NCBI RefSeq assembly: GCF_013359865.1
Contig: NZ_JABMCE010000041.1
Coordinates: 1 to 46,432 of the forward strand
Direction of reading: 5' to 3'
Origin: Curtobacterium pusillum
GTDB taxonomy: Bacteria > Actinomycetota > Actinomycetes > Actinomycetales > Microbacteriaceae
Length of the DNA: 46,432 nucleotides
Part shown: positions 26,010-34,215 of the stretch, piece after piece
Layout of the letters: every line of letters begins with the position of its first letter
Position numbering within the stretch: position 1 is the first letter of the stretch
The notes under the pieces: model-generated
Told to the model about the DNA's origin: nothing
Seen by the model: the letters and a program-made list of their open reading frames with translations, nothing else
Database searches by the model: none
Made by a program: the position numbers and the translations under genes

Positions 26010-26987
26010 TTGTCCGGAATCAAAACGACCGGCCAGAAACGACTCGTCCTCGTCTCGGGGCGAGCACACCCGGCGCTCTCGGCCGAGATCGCCGAGGAAC
26101 TCGGTGTCGAGCTCGTCCCGACCGACGCCCGGACGTTCGCGAACGGGGAGCTCTACGCCCGCTTCGACGAGTCGGTCCGCGGCTGTGACGCCTTCGTCAT
26201 CCAGTCGCACACGGCGCCGATCAACGAGTGGCTCATGGAGCAGCTCATCATCGTCGACGCGCTGAAGCGTGCCTCGGCGAAGCGCATCACGGTGGTCGCG
26301 CCGTTCTACCCGTACGCCCGTCAGGACAAGAAGGGCCGTGGGCGCGAGCCGATCTCGGCCCGACTCGTCGCCGACCTGTTCAAGGCCGCCGGCGCGCACC
26401 GCATCATGAGCGTCGACCTGCACGCGGCGCAGATCCAGGGCTTCTTCGACGGTCCGGTCGATCACCTGTTCGCGATGCCGGTCCTGCTCGAGCGCTTCCA
26501 GCAGATCCTCGACCCGTCGACGCTGACGGTCGTCTCGCCGGACATGGGTCGCGTGCGCGTCGCCGACATCTGGTCCGAGAAGCTCGGGGCACCCCTCGCC
26601 ATCATCCACAAGCGCCGCGACCCGCTCGTTCCGAACCAGGTGTCCGTGCACGAGATCGTCGGTGACGTCTCCGGCCGCGTGTGCCTGCTCGTCGACGACC
26701 TCATCGACACCGGCCGCACGATCGCCAAGGCGGCCGAGGCGCTCAAGAACGCCGGCGCCACCGGGGTCGTCGTGGCCGCGACCCACGCCGTGTTCTCGGA
26801 CCCGGCGACCGAACTGCTGCAGAGCGAGTTCATCGACCGGGTCGTCGTCACGGACACTCTGCCGCTGCCGGAGGAGAAGCGCTGGGACCGGCTCGAGGTC
26901 CTGCCGATCGCCCCGCTCATCGCCCGCGCCATCCACGAGGTCTTCGACGACGGTTCGGTGACCTCGATGTTCGACGGTGCTGCTTGA
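26010..26987 (+). CDS. prs: Ribose-phosphate pyrophosphokinase
   Basis: A 325-aa PRPP synthetase making phosphoribosyl pyrophosphate from ribose 5-phosphate and ATP. Motifs: the PYARQDKKGRGREPIS catalytic flexible loop, SVDLHAAQIQGFF, and the PRPP-binding loop LVDDLIDTGRT. The start is a TTG giving MSGIKTTGQKRLVLVSG; a GGGAG lies 12 bases upstream and an in-frame stop at 25998-26000 excludes a longer protein. It follows glmU by 54 bases; a weak GGGCCG/CGGCCC stem (25964-25982) lies in the gap. Its stop overlaps the TTG of the next gene. Confidence 0.95.
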   Translation: MSGIKTTGQKRLVLVSGRAHPALSAEIAEELGVELVPTDARTFANGELYARFDESVRGCDAFVIQSHTAPINEWLMEQLIIVDALKRASAKRITVVAPFYPYARQDKKGRGREPISARLVADLFKAAGAHRIMSVDLHAAQIQGFFDGPVDHLFAMPVLLERFQQILDPSTLTVVSPDMGRVRVADIWSEKLGAPLAIIHKRRDPLVPNQVSVHEIVGDVSGRVCLLVDDLIDTGRTIAKAAEALKNAGATGVVVAATHAVFSDPATELLQSEFIDRVVVTDTLPLPEEKRWDRLEVLPIAPLIARAIHEVFDDGSVTSMFDGAA

Positions 26988-27763
26988 CCTCACCCGCGCG
27001 TGACGCGCTCGCGGCCCGGCTCCGGGCTGCGGGCAGCGTCTTCGCCGAGGACGAAGCAGACCTCCTGCTCGAAGCCGGCGACGGCGATCCGGCGCGCCTC
27101 CGGTCGGTCGTGCAACGGCGTCTGGCCGGCGAACCGTTGGAGTACGTCCTCGGGTGGGCGGCGTTCGACGGGCACCGCATCCGGGTCACCCAGGGCGTCT
27201 TCGTGCCCCGAGCCCGGACCACGGCCGTCGTGGAGCAGGCCGCGCGCCGGTTGCAGCGCTACGACCGGGTCGTCGACCTGTGCTGCGGTGCCGGCGCGAT
27301 CTCGGTCGCGCTGCTCGGCCGCGTCGGCGCCCTCGACCTGGTGGCGGCCGACATCGATCCGGACGCGGTGGACGTGGCGGCGGAGAACGTCGGCGACCGT
27401 GGGATCGTCGTCGCGGGAGACCTCTTCGACCCGCTGCCGGACCGGTTCCGCGGCGCGGTCGACGTCATCGCGGTGAACGCGCCGTACGTCCCCACGGCGT
27501 CGATCGCGACGATGCCGACCGAGGCCCGGGACCACGAGCACCGCATCGCGCTCGACGGCGGTGCGGACGGCCTCGACCTGCACCGGCGCATCGCCGCGGG
27601 AGCGGGGGAGTGGCTCCGGCCGGGCGGCGCCGTCGTCATCGAGGTCTCGGCGGCCCAAGCACCCGGGTCGTCGGCCGCGTTCGAGGACGCCGGCTTCGCG
27701 ACGTCCGTCGAGACCGACGACGACGTCGACGGCACCTGCGTGGTGGCGACCCGGCCTGCGTGA
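26984..27763 (+). CDS. PrmC-like putative protein N5-glutamine methyltransferase
   Basis: A 259-aa SAM-dependent methyltransferase of the HemK/PrmC-related group. It has a SAM-binding motif (VVDLCCGAGAISVALLG) and an acidic loop (AADIDPDAVDVAAENV). The usual substrate motif NPPY reads NAPYVPT. Close relatives are annotated as glutamine methyltransferases of unknown target, distinct from true PrmC. The proposed start is TTG 26984, overlapping the prs stop (TTGA); no in-frame ATG or GTG lies nearby and homology begins soon after. Converges with the oxidoreductase gene. Confidence 0.8.
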   Translation: MTSPARDALAARLRAAGSVFAEDEADLLLEAGDGDPARLRSVVQRRLAGEPLEYVLGWAAFDGHRIRVTQGVFVPRARTTAVVEQAARRLQRYDRVVDLCCGAGAISVALLGRVGALDLVAADIDPDAVDVAAENVGDRGIVVAGDLFDPLPDRFRGAVDVIAVNAPYVPTASIATMPTEARDHEHRIALDGGADGLDLHRRIAAGAGEWLRPGGAVVIEVSAAQAPGSSAAFEDAGFATSVETDDDVDGTCVVATRPA

Positions 27764-27822
27764 GTTCGCCGCTCGTCCGCGACGCGGTGTCCCGGACCTG
27801 GGCGGTGTCCTGCGGGCCGGCG

Positions 27823-27871
27823 CCGCGCCTCCAGTACGCCCACCCGCCTGATGCGTGACCGCCACGCGTCA
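27823..27871. terminator. Hairpin at the oxidoreductase stop, with degenerate motif copy
   Basis: TGATGCGTG (27849-27857) pairs with CACGCGTCA (27863-27871) at 8 of 9 positions around a 5-nt loop, and it overlaps the minus-strand stop codon at 27869. It probably serves as terminator for the convergent methyltransferase and oxidoreductase genes. A degenerate minus-strand copy of the interspersed motif (CCGCGCCTCCAG, 27823-27834) lies just before it. Confidence 0.5.
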
Positions 27872-29458
27872 GTCCGCGCGCACCTCAACCGTGTGCCAGC
27901 CCGTGGCGCCGTTCGGCGCCGGCGGACGTTCGACGCTCGTCTGCACCTCGCCGTCCGCGCTGACCGCCCGGACCTGGATGCGGTGCGACCCCTTCGTCGG
28001 TGTCCACCGGTACACCCACTGCCGCCACGTGTCGGCGGACACCGAGTCCGCGAGGGTCGCCTCCTGCCACGCGCCGTCACCGACGCGCACCTGCACGGCC
28101 TTCACCCCTGTGTGCGGCTGCCAGGCGACGCCCGCGACGGCGACCGGCTCACCGGCCCGCACCGTCGAGCCGGAACGCGGTGTGTCGATGCGTGACTCGA
28201 GCTTCACCGGACCGCGTTCGGACCAGCCCCGCGGCGTCCAGTAGCCCTGGGCGTCGGCGAATCGGGTGACCTCGAGCTCGGTGACCCACTTCGTGGCGGA
28301 CACGTAGCCGAAGAGTCCCGGGACGACCATCCGCACCGGGAACCCGTGCTCCGGCGGCAGCGGTTCGCCGTTCATCCCGACGGCCAGGAGCGCCGCCGTC
28401 CCGTCGTCCCGCAGCACGTCGAGCGGCGTGCCCGCCGTGAACCCGTCGACGCTGCGGGAGAGCACCATGTCGGCGCCGGCGTGGGGTCCGGCACGCTCGA
28501 GCAGCTGCCGGATCGGGTAGCCGAGCCACAGCGCGTTCCCGATGAGGTCGCCGCCGACCTCGTTGGAGACGCAGCTCAGCGTGGCGAGGTGCTCCTCGAG
28601 CGGCAGAGCGAGCAGTTCGTCCCAGGTCAGCACGACCTCGTGGTCGACGGCGCCGTGGATCCGCAGCCGCCAGTCGGCCGGGTCGACCGACGGCACCCGC
28701 AGTGCGGTGTCGATCCGGTAGAAGTCGGCGTTCGGCGTGACGTACGGCGTGATGCCCGCGACGTCGAGTGATGCGCCCGAGGGCACGGCGGGCGCCGTCG
28801 TCGCCGCCGCGGGCAGGCGGATCGCCCGACGCGCGGCCGTCGCCGCCTGCATGGCCGAGGTGCCCAGCCTGGAGGCGGTGCCCACCACGATCGCGGCCGC
28901 CGCCGCGGTGACGCCCCAGACCAGGAACGCGCGACGCTCGGCCGACGCGGACGCTGGCGGGGTGGCGGCGGTCGGGACCGAGGCCGCAGTCTCCCACCGG
29001 CGGAGCCGTGCTGCCAGGACCCGGAGCACGATGATCGCCGCGGCCACGCCGAGCACCGAGGGAGCGCCGTCCCACGTCCCGCCGCCGGACCGTGTGGTGA
29101 CGGCCAGGAGCGACAGGACGCCTCCGGCGGCGAACACGAGGGCACCGAACGGTGGCCGGGATCGCTCGAGGATGCCCGCGCAGGCGCTGATCGCGGCGAC
29201 GAGCACCGCCATGAGGACGAACAGCGCGACCTTGTCGCCCGTACCGAACAACGCGACCATGAGGTCCTTCGCACCGCGTGGCGCGAGGTCGATCACGGCG
29301 GAGCCGACCGCGACGAGCGGGCTCCCGGCACCGCCGAGGACGAGGGCGCCGAGCTCGGCGGCGGCGAAGAAGGCGGCGGCGGCGACGAGACCGGCGGCGG
29401 CCGCGAGCAGCGCCGGGCGACGGACCGTCCGGGACGCGGACTCGAGGTCAGTGGTCAC
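27869..29458 (-). CDS. Membrane-anchored molybdopterin-dependent oxidoreductase (sulfite oxidase fold)
   Basis: A 529-aa protein. The N-terminal 200 residues contain about five or six membrane segments. Then comes a sulfite oxidase/YedY-like molybdopterin domain (about 225-410), with the molybdenum-ligating Cys296 in TLSCVSNEVGGD, and a C-terminal immunoglobulin-like Mo-co dimerisation domain (about 430-529, SGSTVRAGEPVAVAG). I chose GTG 29458, because TACGCT lies six bases upstream on the minus strand and the first residues lead straight into the first membrane helix. The catalytic part probably faces outside. Divergent from the small membrane protein at 29589. Confidence 0.85.
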   Translation of the reverse strand: MTTDLESASRTVRRPALLAAAAGLVAAAAFFAAAELGALVLGGAGSPLVAVGSAVIDLAPRGAKDLMVALFGTGDKVALFVLMAVLVAAISACAGILERSRPPFGALVFAAGGVLSLLAVTTRSGGGTWDGAPSVLGVAAAIIVLRVLAARLRRWETAASVPTAATPPASASAERRAFLVWGVTAAAAAIVVGTASRLGTSAMQAATAARRAIRLPAAATTAPAVPSGASLDVAGITPYVTPNADFYRIDTALRVPSVDPADWRLRIHGAVDHEVVLTWDELLALPLEEHLATLSCVSNEVGGDLIGNALWLGYPIRQLLERAGPHAGADMVLSRSVDGFTAGTPLDVLRDDGTAALLAVGMNGEPLPPEHGFPVRMVVPGLFGYVSATKWVTELEVTRFADAQGYWTPRGWSERGPVKLESRIDTPRSGSTVRAGEPVAVAGVAWQPHTGVKAVQVRVGDGAWQEATLADSVSADTWRQWVYRWTPTKGSHRIQVRAVSADGEVQTSVERPPAPNGATGWHTVEVRAD

Positions 29459-29464
29459 GGGCTG

Positions 29465-29470
29465 AGCGTA
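29465..29470 (-). promoter_or_regulatory. -10 element of the leaderless oxidoreductase gene
   Basis: TACGCT on the minus strand, six bases before GTG 29458; it fits the TANNNT leaderless pattern. Confidence 0.45.
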
Positions 29471-29588
29471 GGTGGCCCGCGCCGCGCGCGTGCTGACAGT
29501 CGTGCATGTCGCACCGGGCGGACCGGTTCGTCGGGCGTTCACCGGTCCGGGCCAGCCGATCCCGAGCGGGTCGTGCGAGGATCGGAGT

Positions 29589-30278
29589 GTGCTGAGGCGT
29601 CCCGACCGTGTTCCGCGCTTCGCCCGCGCCCGGAGACGGGACCGGGGACCGATGTCCTCGGCCCGGCGCCTCATGCTCCTGCGCTGGGGCATCGTCGGCG
29701 TGTGGGCAGCGCTGCTCACCGCCCGGATCATCGTCGTCGCCACCTCGCCCGGCGCCGACCTGACGTACTTCGGCATCGCCGAGGTCGTCGCGATCACCCT
29801 CGGCGTCGTGGTCATCGCCGTCGCGGTCGTCCGAGCGCAGGCGATCCGCCGTCGTCGCGAGGATGAGGCGCTCGCCCTCGCGATCCGTCGCATCGACCCG
29901 ACCGTGTGGCTCGTGCCCGCCGCGCCGACCCCGGAGCTCCGGACCTCGATCGAGTCCGTGCGGCCCGAGGTCTCGCTCGGACACCGCGTCACCTGGGCCT
30001 TCGGCGCGACCGAGGCGTCGCTGTGGGAGCTCGAGGACCGCCGCGCCACCCGGCTGCTCGTGATCCGGTGGAGCCGGATGGTGCACGTCGGACTCGAGGA
30101 CGTGCACGGCGACGGCCGTTCCTGGGCGATCGCGATGCACTACGTCCGGCCGGATGACACCACCGCCGTGGCGACGTTCCTCGTCCGTGCGGCTCCGGGT
30201 TCCCGGCGGATGCTCGGGCGCGGACCGAGGCTCGAGCGGCTGGTCGCCGACCTCGCGCGGGAGCGCATCGTCGCCTGA
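29589..30278 (+). CDS. Hypothetical two-helix membrane protein
   Basis: A 229-aa protein with two hydrophobic segments (about residues 33-55 and 65-85, LLRWGIVGVWAALLTARIIVVA and FGIAEVVAITLGVVVIAVAVV), then a basic cytoplasmic linker and a soluble C-terminal domain with alternating beta-like strands. I recognise no family. GTG 29589 is preceded at six bases by GAGGAT, similar to other start contexts here; ATG 29652 is a shorter alternative that keeps both helices. The 3' end carries a 16-bp tandem duplication covering the stop codon. Confidence 0.65.
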   Translation: MLRRPDRVPRFARARRRDRGPMSSARRLMLLRWGIVGVWAALLTARIIVVATSPGADLTYFGIAEVVAITLGVVVIAVAVVRAQAIRRRREDEALALAIRRIDPTVWLVPAAPTPELRTSIESVRPEVSLGHRVTWAFGATEASLWELEDRRATRLLVIRWSRMVHVGLEDVHGDGRSWAIAMHYVRPDDTTAVATFLVRAAPGSRRMLGRGPRLERLVADLARERIVA

Positions 30279-30292
30279 GCGCATCGTCGCCT
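30261..30292 (+). repeat. 16-bp tandem duplication over a stop codon
   Basis: GAGCGCATCGTCGCCT occurs twice back to back (30261-30276, 30277-30292). The stop TGA (30276-30278) lies at the junction, so the last codons of the membrane protein gene are repeated after the stop. Confidence 0.95.
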
Positions 30293-30314
30293 GAGCGTCC
30301 GGCCGTGGAAAGGC

Positions 30315-30344
30315 GGAAGGCCCCGCCGATCGGCGAGGCCTTCC
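30315..30344. terminator. Long bidirectional terminator hairpin
   Basis: GGAAGGCC (30315-30322) pairs with GGCCTTCC (30337-30344). The inner palindrome CGCCGATCGGCG (30324-30335) continues the stem with one mismatch. It lies between the convergent stops of the membrane protein (30278) and gnd (30368). Confidence 0.8.
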
Positions 30345-30367
30345 CGTGGTGCGGTTGTCGCCGCGGT

Positions 30368-31825
30368 CTAGTGGGTGGACGGTTCCTGGTCGACTTCGCG
30401 GCGGTCGTCGTCGGACCACAGCGTGTGGAAGGTGCCGTCCTTGTCGATGCGCTGGTAGGTGTGCGCACCGAAGAAGTCCCGCTGCCCCTGGATGAGCGCG
30501 GCGGGCAGGCGGTCGGAGGCGAGCGAGTCGAAGTACGACAGCGCCGACGAGAACCCCGGAGCCGGGATCCCCGACGCCGCCGCGATCCCGACGATGCGAC
30601 GCCAGGCGGCCTCGCCCTCGGCGACGGCGTTCGCGAAGTACGGGTCGACCAGCAGCGACTCGAGCGTCGGGTTCTTGTCGTACGCCTCGACGATGCGGTT
30701 GAGGAACTGGGCGCGGATGATGCAGCCACCGCGCCAGATCTTGGCGATGTTGCCGAGGTTGATGTCCCAGCCGTACTCCTTCGCCCCCGCGATGATGAGG
30801 TCGAAACCCTGCGCGTACGCGACCACCTTCGACGCGTACAGCGCCGCACGGACGTCGTCGGCGAACGTGTCCGGCACCTCGGCGATCTCCGGGCGGCGCT
30901 GCACCGATGCCTGGACGGCGGCGCGCTGCGTCGGCTTGGAGGACACCGCGCGGGCGAACACCGCCTCGCCGATGCCGGAGACGGGGATGCCGAGCCCGAC
31001 CGCGTTCTGCACGGTCCACACGCCGGTGCCCTTCGAGCCGGCTTCGTCCCGGATGACGTCCACGAGCGGCTTGCCGGTGTCGGCGTCCCGCTGCTTGAGG
31101 ACCTCGACCGTGATCTCGATCAGGTACGACTCGAGGTCGCCGCCGTTCCACTCGTCGAACACCTTCACGAGGTCCTCGACCGACAGGCCCCCGACGCGAC
31201 GGAGCAGGTCGTAGGACTCGGCGATGAGCTGCATGTCGGCGTACTCGATGCCGTTGTGCACCATCTTGACGAAGTGTCCGGCGCCGTCCGTGCCCACGTG
31301 CGTCACGCAGGGCTCGCCCTCGGCCACGGCGGCGATCGACCTCAGGATCGGGCCGAGCGTCTCCCACGCCTCGGCCGAGCCGCCGGGCATGATCGACGGA
31401 CCCTTCAGCGCGCCCTCCTCACCGCCGGAGATGCCCGTACCGACGAAGTTCAGACCCTTCTCGCGCAGATCGTGCTCACGGCGGATCGTGTCGTGGAAGT
31501 TCGCGTTGCCGCCGTCGACGATGATGTCGCCCTCTTCGAAGCGCTCGGCGAGCTGCTCGATGACGGCGTCGGTGCCCTTGCCGGCCTGGACCATGATGAT
31601 CGCCGTGCGGGGCTTGGACAACGACGCGACGAAGTCGTCGATGGACTCGGACGCGATGAACCCGGCATCCCCGTGCTCGTTCAACAGTTCCTCGGTGCGG
31701 GCGTACGTGCGGTTGTACACCGCGACCGTGTTGCCCTCACGCGATGCGAGGTTCCGCGCGAGGTTCGACCCCATGACAGCGAGGCCGATGACCCCGATGT
31801 TCGCCTGACCGTTGTTGTCTGCCAC
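30368..31825 (-). CDS. gnd: 6-phosphogluconate dehydrogenase, decarboxylating
   Basis: A 485-aa NADP-type enzyme converting 6-phosphogluconate to ribulose 5-phosphate and CO2. The Rossmann motif GLAVMGSNLARN is near residues 14-25, substrate-binding GGEEGALKGPSIMPGG and catalytic KMVHNGIEY follow, and the long all-helical C-terminal domain has the typical end (RIDKDGTFHTLW). GTG 31825 follows GGGAG. It is the long, E. coli-like form. Divergent from gntK, with which it forms a gluconate to ribulose-5-phosphate route. Confidence 0.96.
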   Translation of the reverse strand: MADNNGQANIGVIGLAVMGSNLARNLASREGNTVAVYNRTYARTEELLNEHGDAGFIASESIDDFVASLSKPRTAIIMVQAGKGTDAVIEQLAERFEEGDIIVDGGNANFHDTIRREHDLREKGLNFVGTGISGGEEGALKGPSIMPGGSAEAWETLGPILRSIAAVAEGEPCVTHVGTDGAGHFVKMVHNGIEYADMQLIAESYDLLRRVGGLSVEDLVKVFDEWNGGDLESYLIEITVEVLKQRDADTGKPLVDVIRDEAGSKGTGVWTVQNAVGLGIPVSGIGEAVFARAVSSKPTQRAAVQASVQRRPEIAEVPDTFADDVRAALYASKVVAYAQGFDLIIAGAKEYGWDINLGNIAKIWRGGCIIRAQFLNRIVEAYDKNPTLESLLVDPYFANAVAEGEAAWRRIVGIAAASGIPAPGFSSALSYFDSLASDRLPAALIQGQRDFFGAHTYQRIDKDGTFHTLWSDDDRREVDQEPSTH

Positions 31826-31938
31826 GAAGTCTCCCTTGTCCTGACGTTGCGGCTCCAACTTACGGTCCCCGGCCTGGGACCGCACGGGTGTTACGGCAAC
31901 TGGGGATGCGCGTCCGTCCGGACCAATACTGTGGAGGA

Positions 31939-32478
31939 ATGACCGAGAGCGTTGTCCTGCCGCCCGTGCTCGTGATGGGGGTCTCCGGCTCCGGCAAGTC
32001 GACGATCGGCCAGGCCCTCGCGGACGCCCTCGCCGAACGAGGGGAGCCGAGCGTGTTCGTGGACGCCGACGACCTGCACCCCGCTGCGAACAAGGAGAAG
32101 ATGCGGCAGGGAATCCCCCTCACCGACGAGGACCGGTGGCCCTGGCTCGACGCGTGCGCCGCCCGGATCGCGGAGGTCGAGGCATCCGGCAACCGCTGTG
32201 TGATGGCGAACTCGGCGCTCAAGCGCGTCTACCGCGACCGTCTCCGCGCGTCCGCTCCGGGTCTGGTCATCGCGTTCCTCGACGGCTCGCACGACCTCAT
32301 CGCGGAGCGGCAGTCGCACCGTCACCACGAGTACATGCCGACCTCGCTGCTCGATTCGCAGTTCGCCACCCTCGAGCGCCCGCAGCCGGACGAGGCCGCC
32401 GTCGCCGTGTCGATCGAGGGATCGGTCGACGACACGGTGGCGGCGATCCTCGCCGCGCTGTCGGTCACTTCCGGCTGA
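31939..32478 (+). CDS. gntK: Gluconokinase
   Basis: A 179-aa GntK-type kinase phosphorylating gluconate to 6-phosphogluconate. P-loop GVSGSGKST is at residues 14-22, with DADDLHP, the RWPWLDA segment and CVMANSALKRVYRD, all family hallmarks. TACTGT lies six bases before the ATG and the six-base spacer is GGAGGA, so the start may be leaderless or have an ultra-short leader that doubles as a ribosome site. The 3' end overlaps the convergent SHOCT gene by 14 bases. Its product is the substrate of the adjacent gnd. Confidence 0.94.
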   Translation: MTESVVLPPVLVMGVSGSGKSTIGQALADALAERGEPSVFVDADDLHPAANKEKMRQGIPLTDEDRWPWLDACAARIAEVEASGNRCVMANSALKRVYRDRLRASAPGLVIAFLDGSHDLIAERQSHRHHEYMPTSLLDSQFATLERPQPDEAAVAVSIEGSVDDTVAAILAALSVTSG

Positions 32479-32704
32479 GTTCGGACAGCCGCGAGCGGTA
32501 CTCGTCCGCGTCGATGTCGCCGCGCGCGAACCGGTCCGCGAGCACCGAGCGCGCATCCGAGCGTGCTCGCCAGCTGCCCCGCCGGAGGACTCCGAAGACG
32601 AGGAAGACGACGAGGAACGCGACGAGGAAGAACGCGGGGAACACGAAGAACGGGAACCCGCCGCCGTGCCAGTACGGGCCGGTGGCAGCGATGGTGGTGA
32701 GCAT
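32465..32704 (-). CDS. Small SHOCT-domain membrane protein
   Basis: A 79-aa protein with one hydrophobic segment (about residues 18-42, FPFFVFPAFFLVAFLVVFLVFGVL) and a C-terminal SHOCT-like motif (VLADRFARGDIDADEYRSRLSEL). AGGAGG precedes the ATG with ideal spacing, so this shorter start is preferred over the longer open frame. It is divergent from the histidine kinase at 32920, and a 24-bp palindrome lies between them, so the two-component system may control it. SHOCT proteins often accompany envelope-stress regulators. Confidence 0.8.
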   Translation of the reverse strand: MLTTIAATGPYWHGGGFPFFVFPAFFLVAFLVVFLVFGVLRRGSWRARSDARSVLADRFARGDIDADEYRSRLSELSRK

Positions 32705-32757
32705 GGTGACCTCCTGTGGTCGGTTTCGGTGCCGCTGTCGCGACCGTTCCAGCCTCC

Positions 32758-32770
32758 GGCCTGGAGGCAC
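32758..32770 (+). repeat. Interspersed motif, copy 4
   Basis: GGCCTGGAGGCAC in the intergenic region between the SHOCT gene and the histidine kinase. It also forms a small stem with the preceding GCCTCC (32752-32757). Confidence 0.6.
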
Positions 32771-32840
32771 GTCACGCGTCCGCCGTGCAGCCCCACTTCC
32801 GCCTGCTCCCGCGGTCGTACACCGCACACTCCTCCACAGC

Positions 32841-32864
32841 GGACTACTCCCAGGGGAGTAGTCC
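32841..32864. promoter_or_regulatory. 24-bp palindromic operator upstream of the two-component system
   Basis: GGACTACTCC (32841-32850), the spacer CAGG, then GGAGTAGTCC (32855-32864) form a perfect 10-bp inverted repeat. It is centred about 67 bases upstream of the histidine kinase start and lies between two divergent genes. The size and symmetry fit a dimeric LuxR/NarL-type response regulator such as the one encoded at 34212. Confidence 0.65.
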
Positions 32865-32907
32865 ACAGGTCGTGCTCCCGCCCGATGTCCCGCCCGCGGA
32901 GCGACCC

Positions 32908-32913
32908 TAGGCT
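32908..32913 (+). promoter_or_regulatory. -10 element of the leaderless histidine kinase gene
   Basis: TAGGCT, six bases before ATG 32920, with no ribosome site; TANNNT leaderless pattern. Confidence 0.5.
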
Positions 32914-32919
32914 CGAACC

Positions 32920-34215
32920 ATGGACACCACGCCGACCGTCACCGACCCGGTGACCGGCGACGACCGCTGGAGCGGACGCCGCCGGTTCGCCCGCGTCGGT
33001 CGGGTGCTCCCGGTGGCCTTCCTGCAGATCGTCGGCACGCTCCTCGCGTCGCGGTTCGCGACCGTCGCCGGGGCGACCGGCACGGTCGGCGGGCCCCCGT
33101 GGGCTCGGCACACCTTCGGCAGCGGGGTCGACCCCGTGCAGCTCGGCCCACTCGCGATCTCGCTGCTGGTGGCCGGCGTCGTCGTGCTCCCGTGGCGGTG
33201 GCGCTGGCCGCGCTCGGTGCTCCTGGTCACCCTCGCCACCACGATCGGCTACGCCCTGGTGGTGAGTCCGCGCGGCCCGTTCGTCGCCGCCCTGACGATG
33301 GCGCTCGCCAACGCCTGGCTGCGGGGACACCGCCGCACGGTGGTGGTCGCCGCGGCCGTGGCCCTCGTGGTGCTCCCCACTGCGGATCTCGTCCTCGGGC
33401 GGTCGTCCGTGCTCGACCTGAGCGCCGTGGTGCTCTGCGTGGCCTGGCTGGTCGTCACCGTCGCGGTCTCCGAACTCGTGCGGGTCCGGGTCGAGCGCGG
33501 GGCGGAGCGCCGCCGCCAGCGCGTCGAAGCGGAGCGGCAGCGTGCCGCCGACGAACGGGTCCGCATCGCCCGCGAACTGCACGACTCCGTCGCCCACAGC
33601 ATGTCCCTCATCAACCTGCAGGCCGGTGTGGCCCTGCACCTCGGCGATGACCTCCCGGAGCAGACCCGCGACGCGCTCACCAACATCCGCGACTCGAGTC
33701 GCGACGCCCTCGTGGAACTCCGGACGATCCTCGGCGTCCTCCGATCGGTCGACAGCACAGCGGTCGACGGCGGTCCGGAACGCAACCCCGTCCCCGGGCT
33801 CGAACGTCTGCCGGACCTCGTCGAGCGGGCACGAGCGGCCGGCGTCGACGTCGAGCTGGCCGTCGTCGGCGACCCGTCGTCGGTCGCCGGCATCACCGAC
33901 CGGAACGCCTTCCGGATCGTGCAGGAGTCGGTGACGAACGTGATGAAGCACGCGCCCGGCCACCGCGTCACGATCTCGGTCGCGATCGGCCCCGACCTCG
34001 TCGACCTCACGGTGGACGACCACCCCGCGGCCGGCACCGCGTCCGACCCCGCCCGGACGCCGCTCCTCGCCCCGTCCGGCAACGGCATCATCGGCATGCG
34101 GGAACGTGCCACCGCCGTCGGGGGCACGCTGACCGCCGGCCCCAACGCCGCCGGCGGCTGGCGGGTCGACGCGCGGCTCCCCGTCACCACGCCGGTCCCG
34201 AAGGAGACACCGTGA
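32920..34215 (+). CDS. Sensor histidine kinase, NarL-partner (HisKA_3) type
   Basis: A 431-aa sensor kinase. About five or six membrane segments (residues about 28-188) form an intramembrane sensor with no large outside domain. A coiled linker rich in Arg/Glu (190-215) follows, then the HisKA_3 dimerisation domain with phospho-acceptor His221 (RELHDSVAHSM) and an ATPase domain with the N box (FRIVQESVTNVMKHA) and G box (GNGIIGMRERA). Its stop overlaps the GTG of the response regulator. The signal is unknown; the SHOCT neighbour hints at envelope stress. Confidence 0.92.
   Translation: MDTTPTVTDPVTGDDRWSGRRRFARVGRVLPVAFLQIVGTLLASRFATVAGATGTVGGPPWARHTFGSGVDPVQLGPLAISLLVAGVVVLPWRWRWPRSVLLVTLATTIGYALVVSPRGPFVAALTMALANAWLRGHRRTVVVAAAVALVVLPTADLVLGRSSVLDLSAVVLCVAWLVVTVAVSELVRVRVERGAERRRQRVEAERQRAADERVRIARELHDSVAHSMSLINLQAGVALHLGDDLPEQTRDALTNIRDSSRDALVELRTILGVLRSVDSTAVDGGPERNPVPGLERLPDLVERARAAGVDVELAVVGDPSSVAGITDRNAFRIVQESVTNVMKHAPGHRVTISVAIGPDLVDLTVDDHPAAGTASDPARTPLLAPSGNGIIGMRERATAVGGTLTAGPNAAGGWRVDARLPVTTPVPKETP

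Noticed and set aside
32716..32910. 64-codon plus-strand ORF upstream of the histidine kinase
   Set aside because: No ribosome site, and it reads straight through an interspersed motif and the 24-bp operator palindrome.
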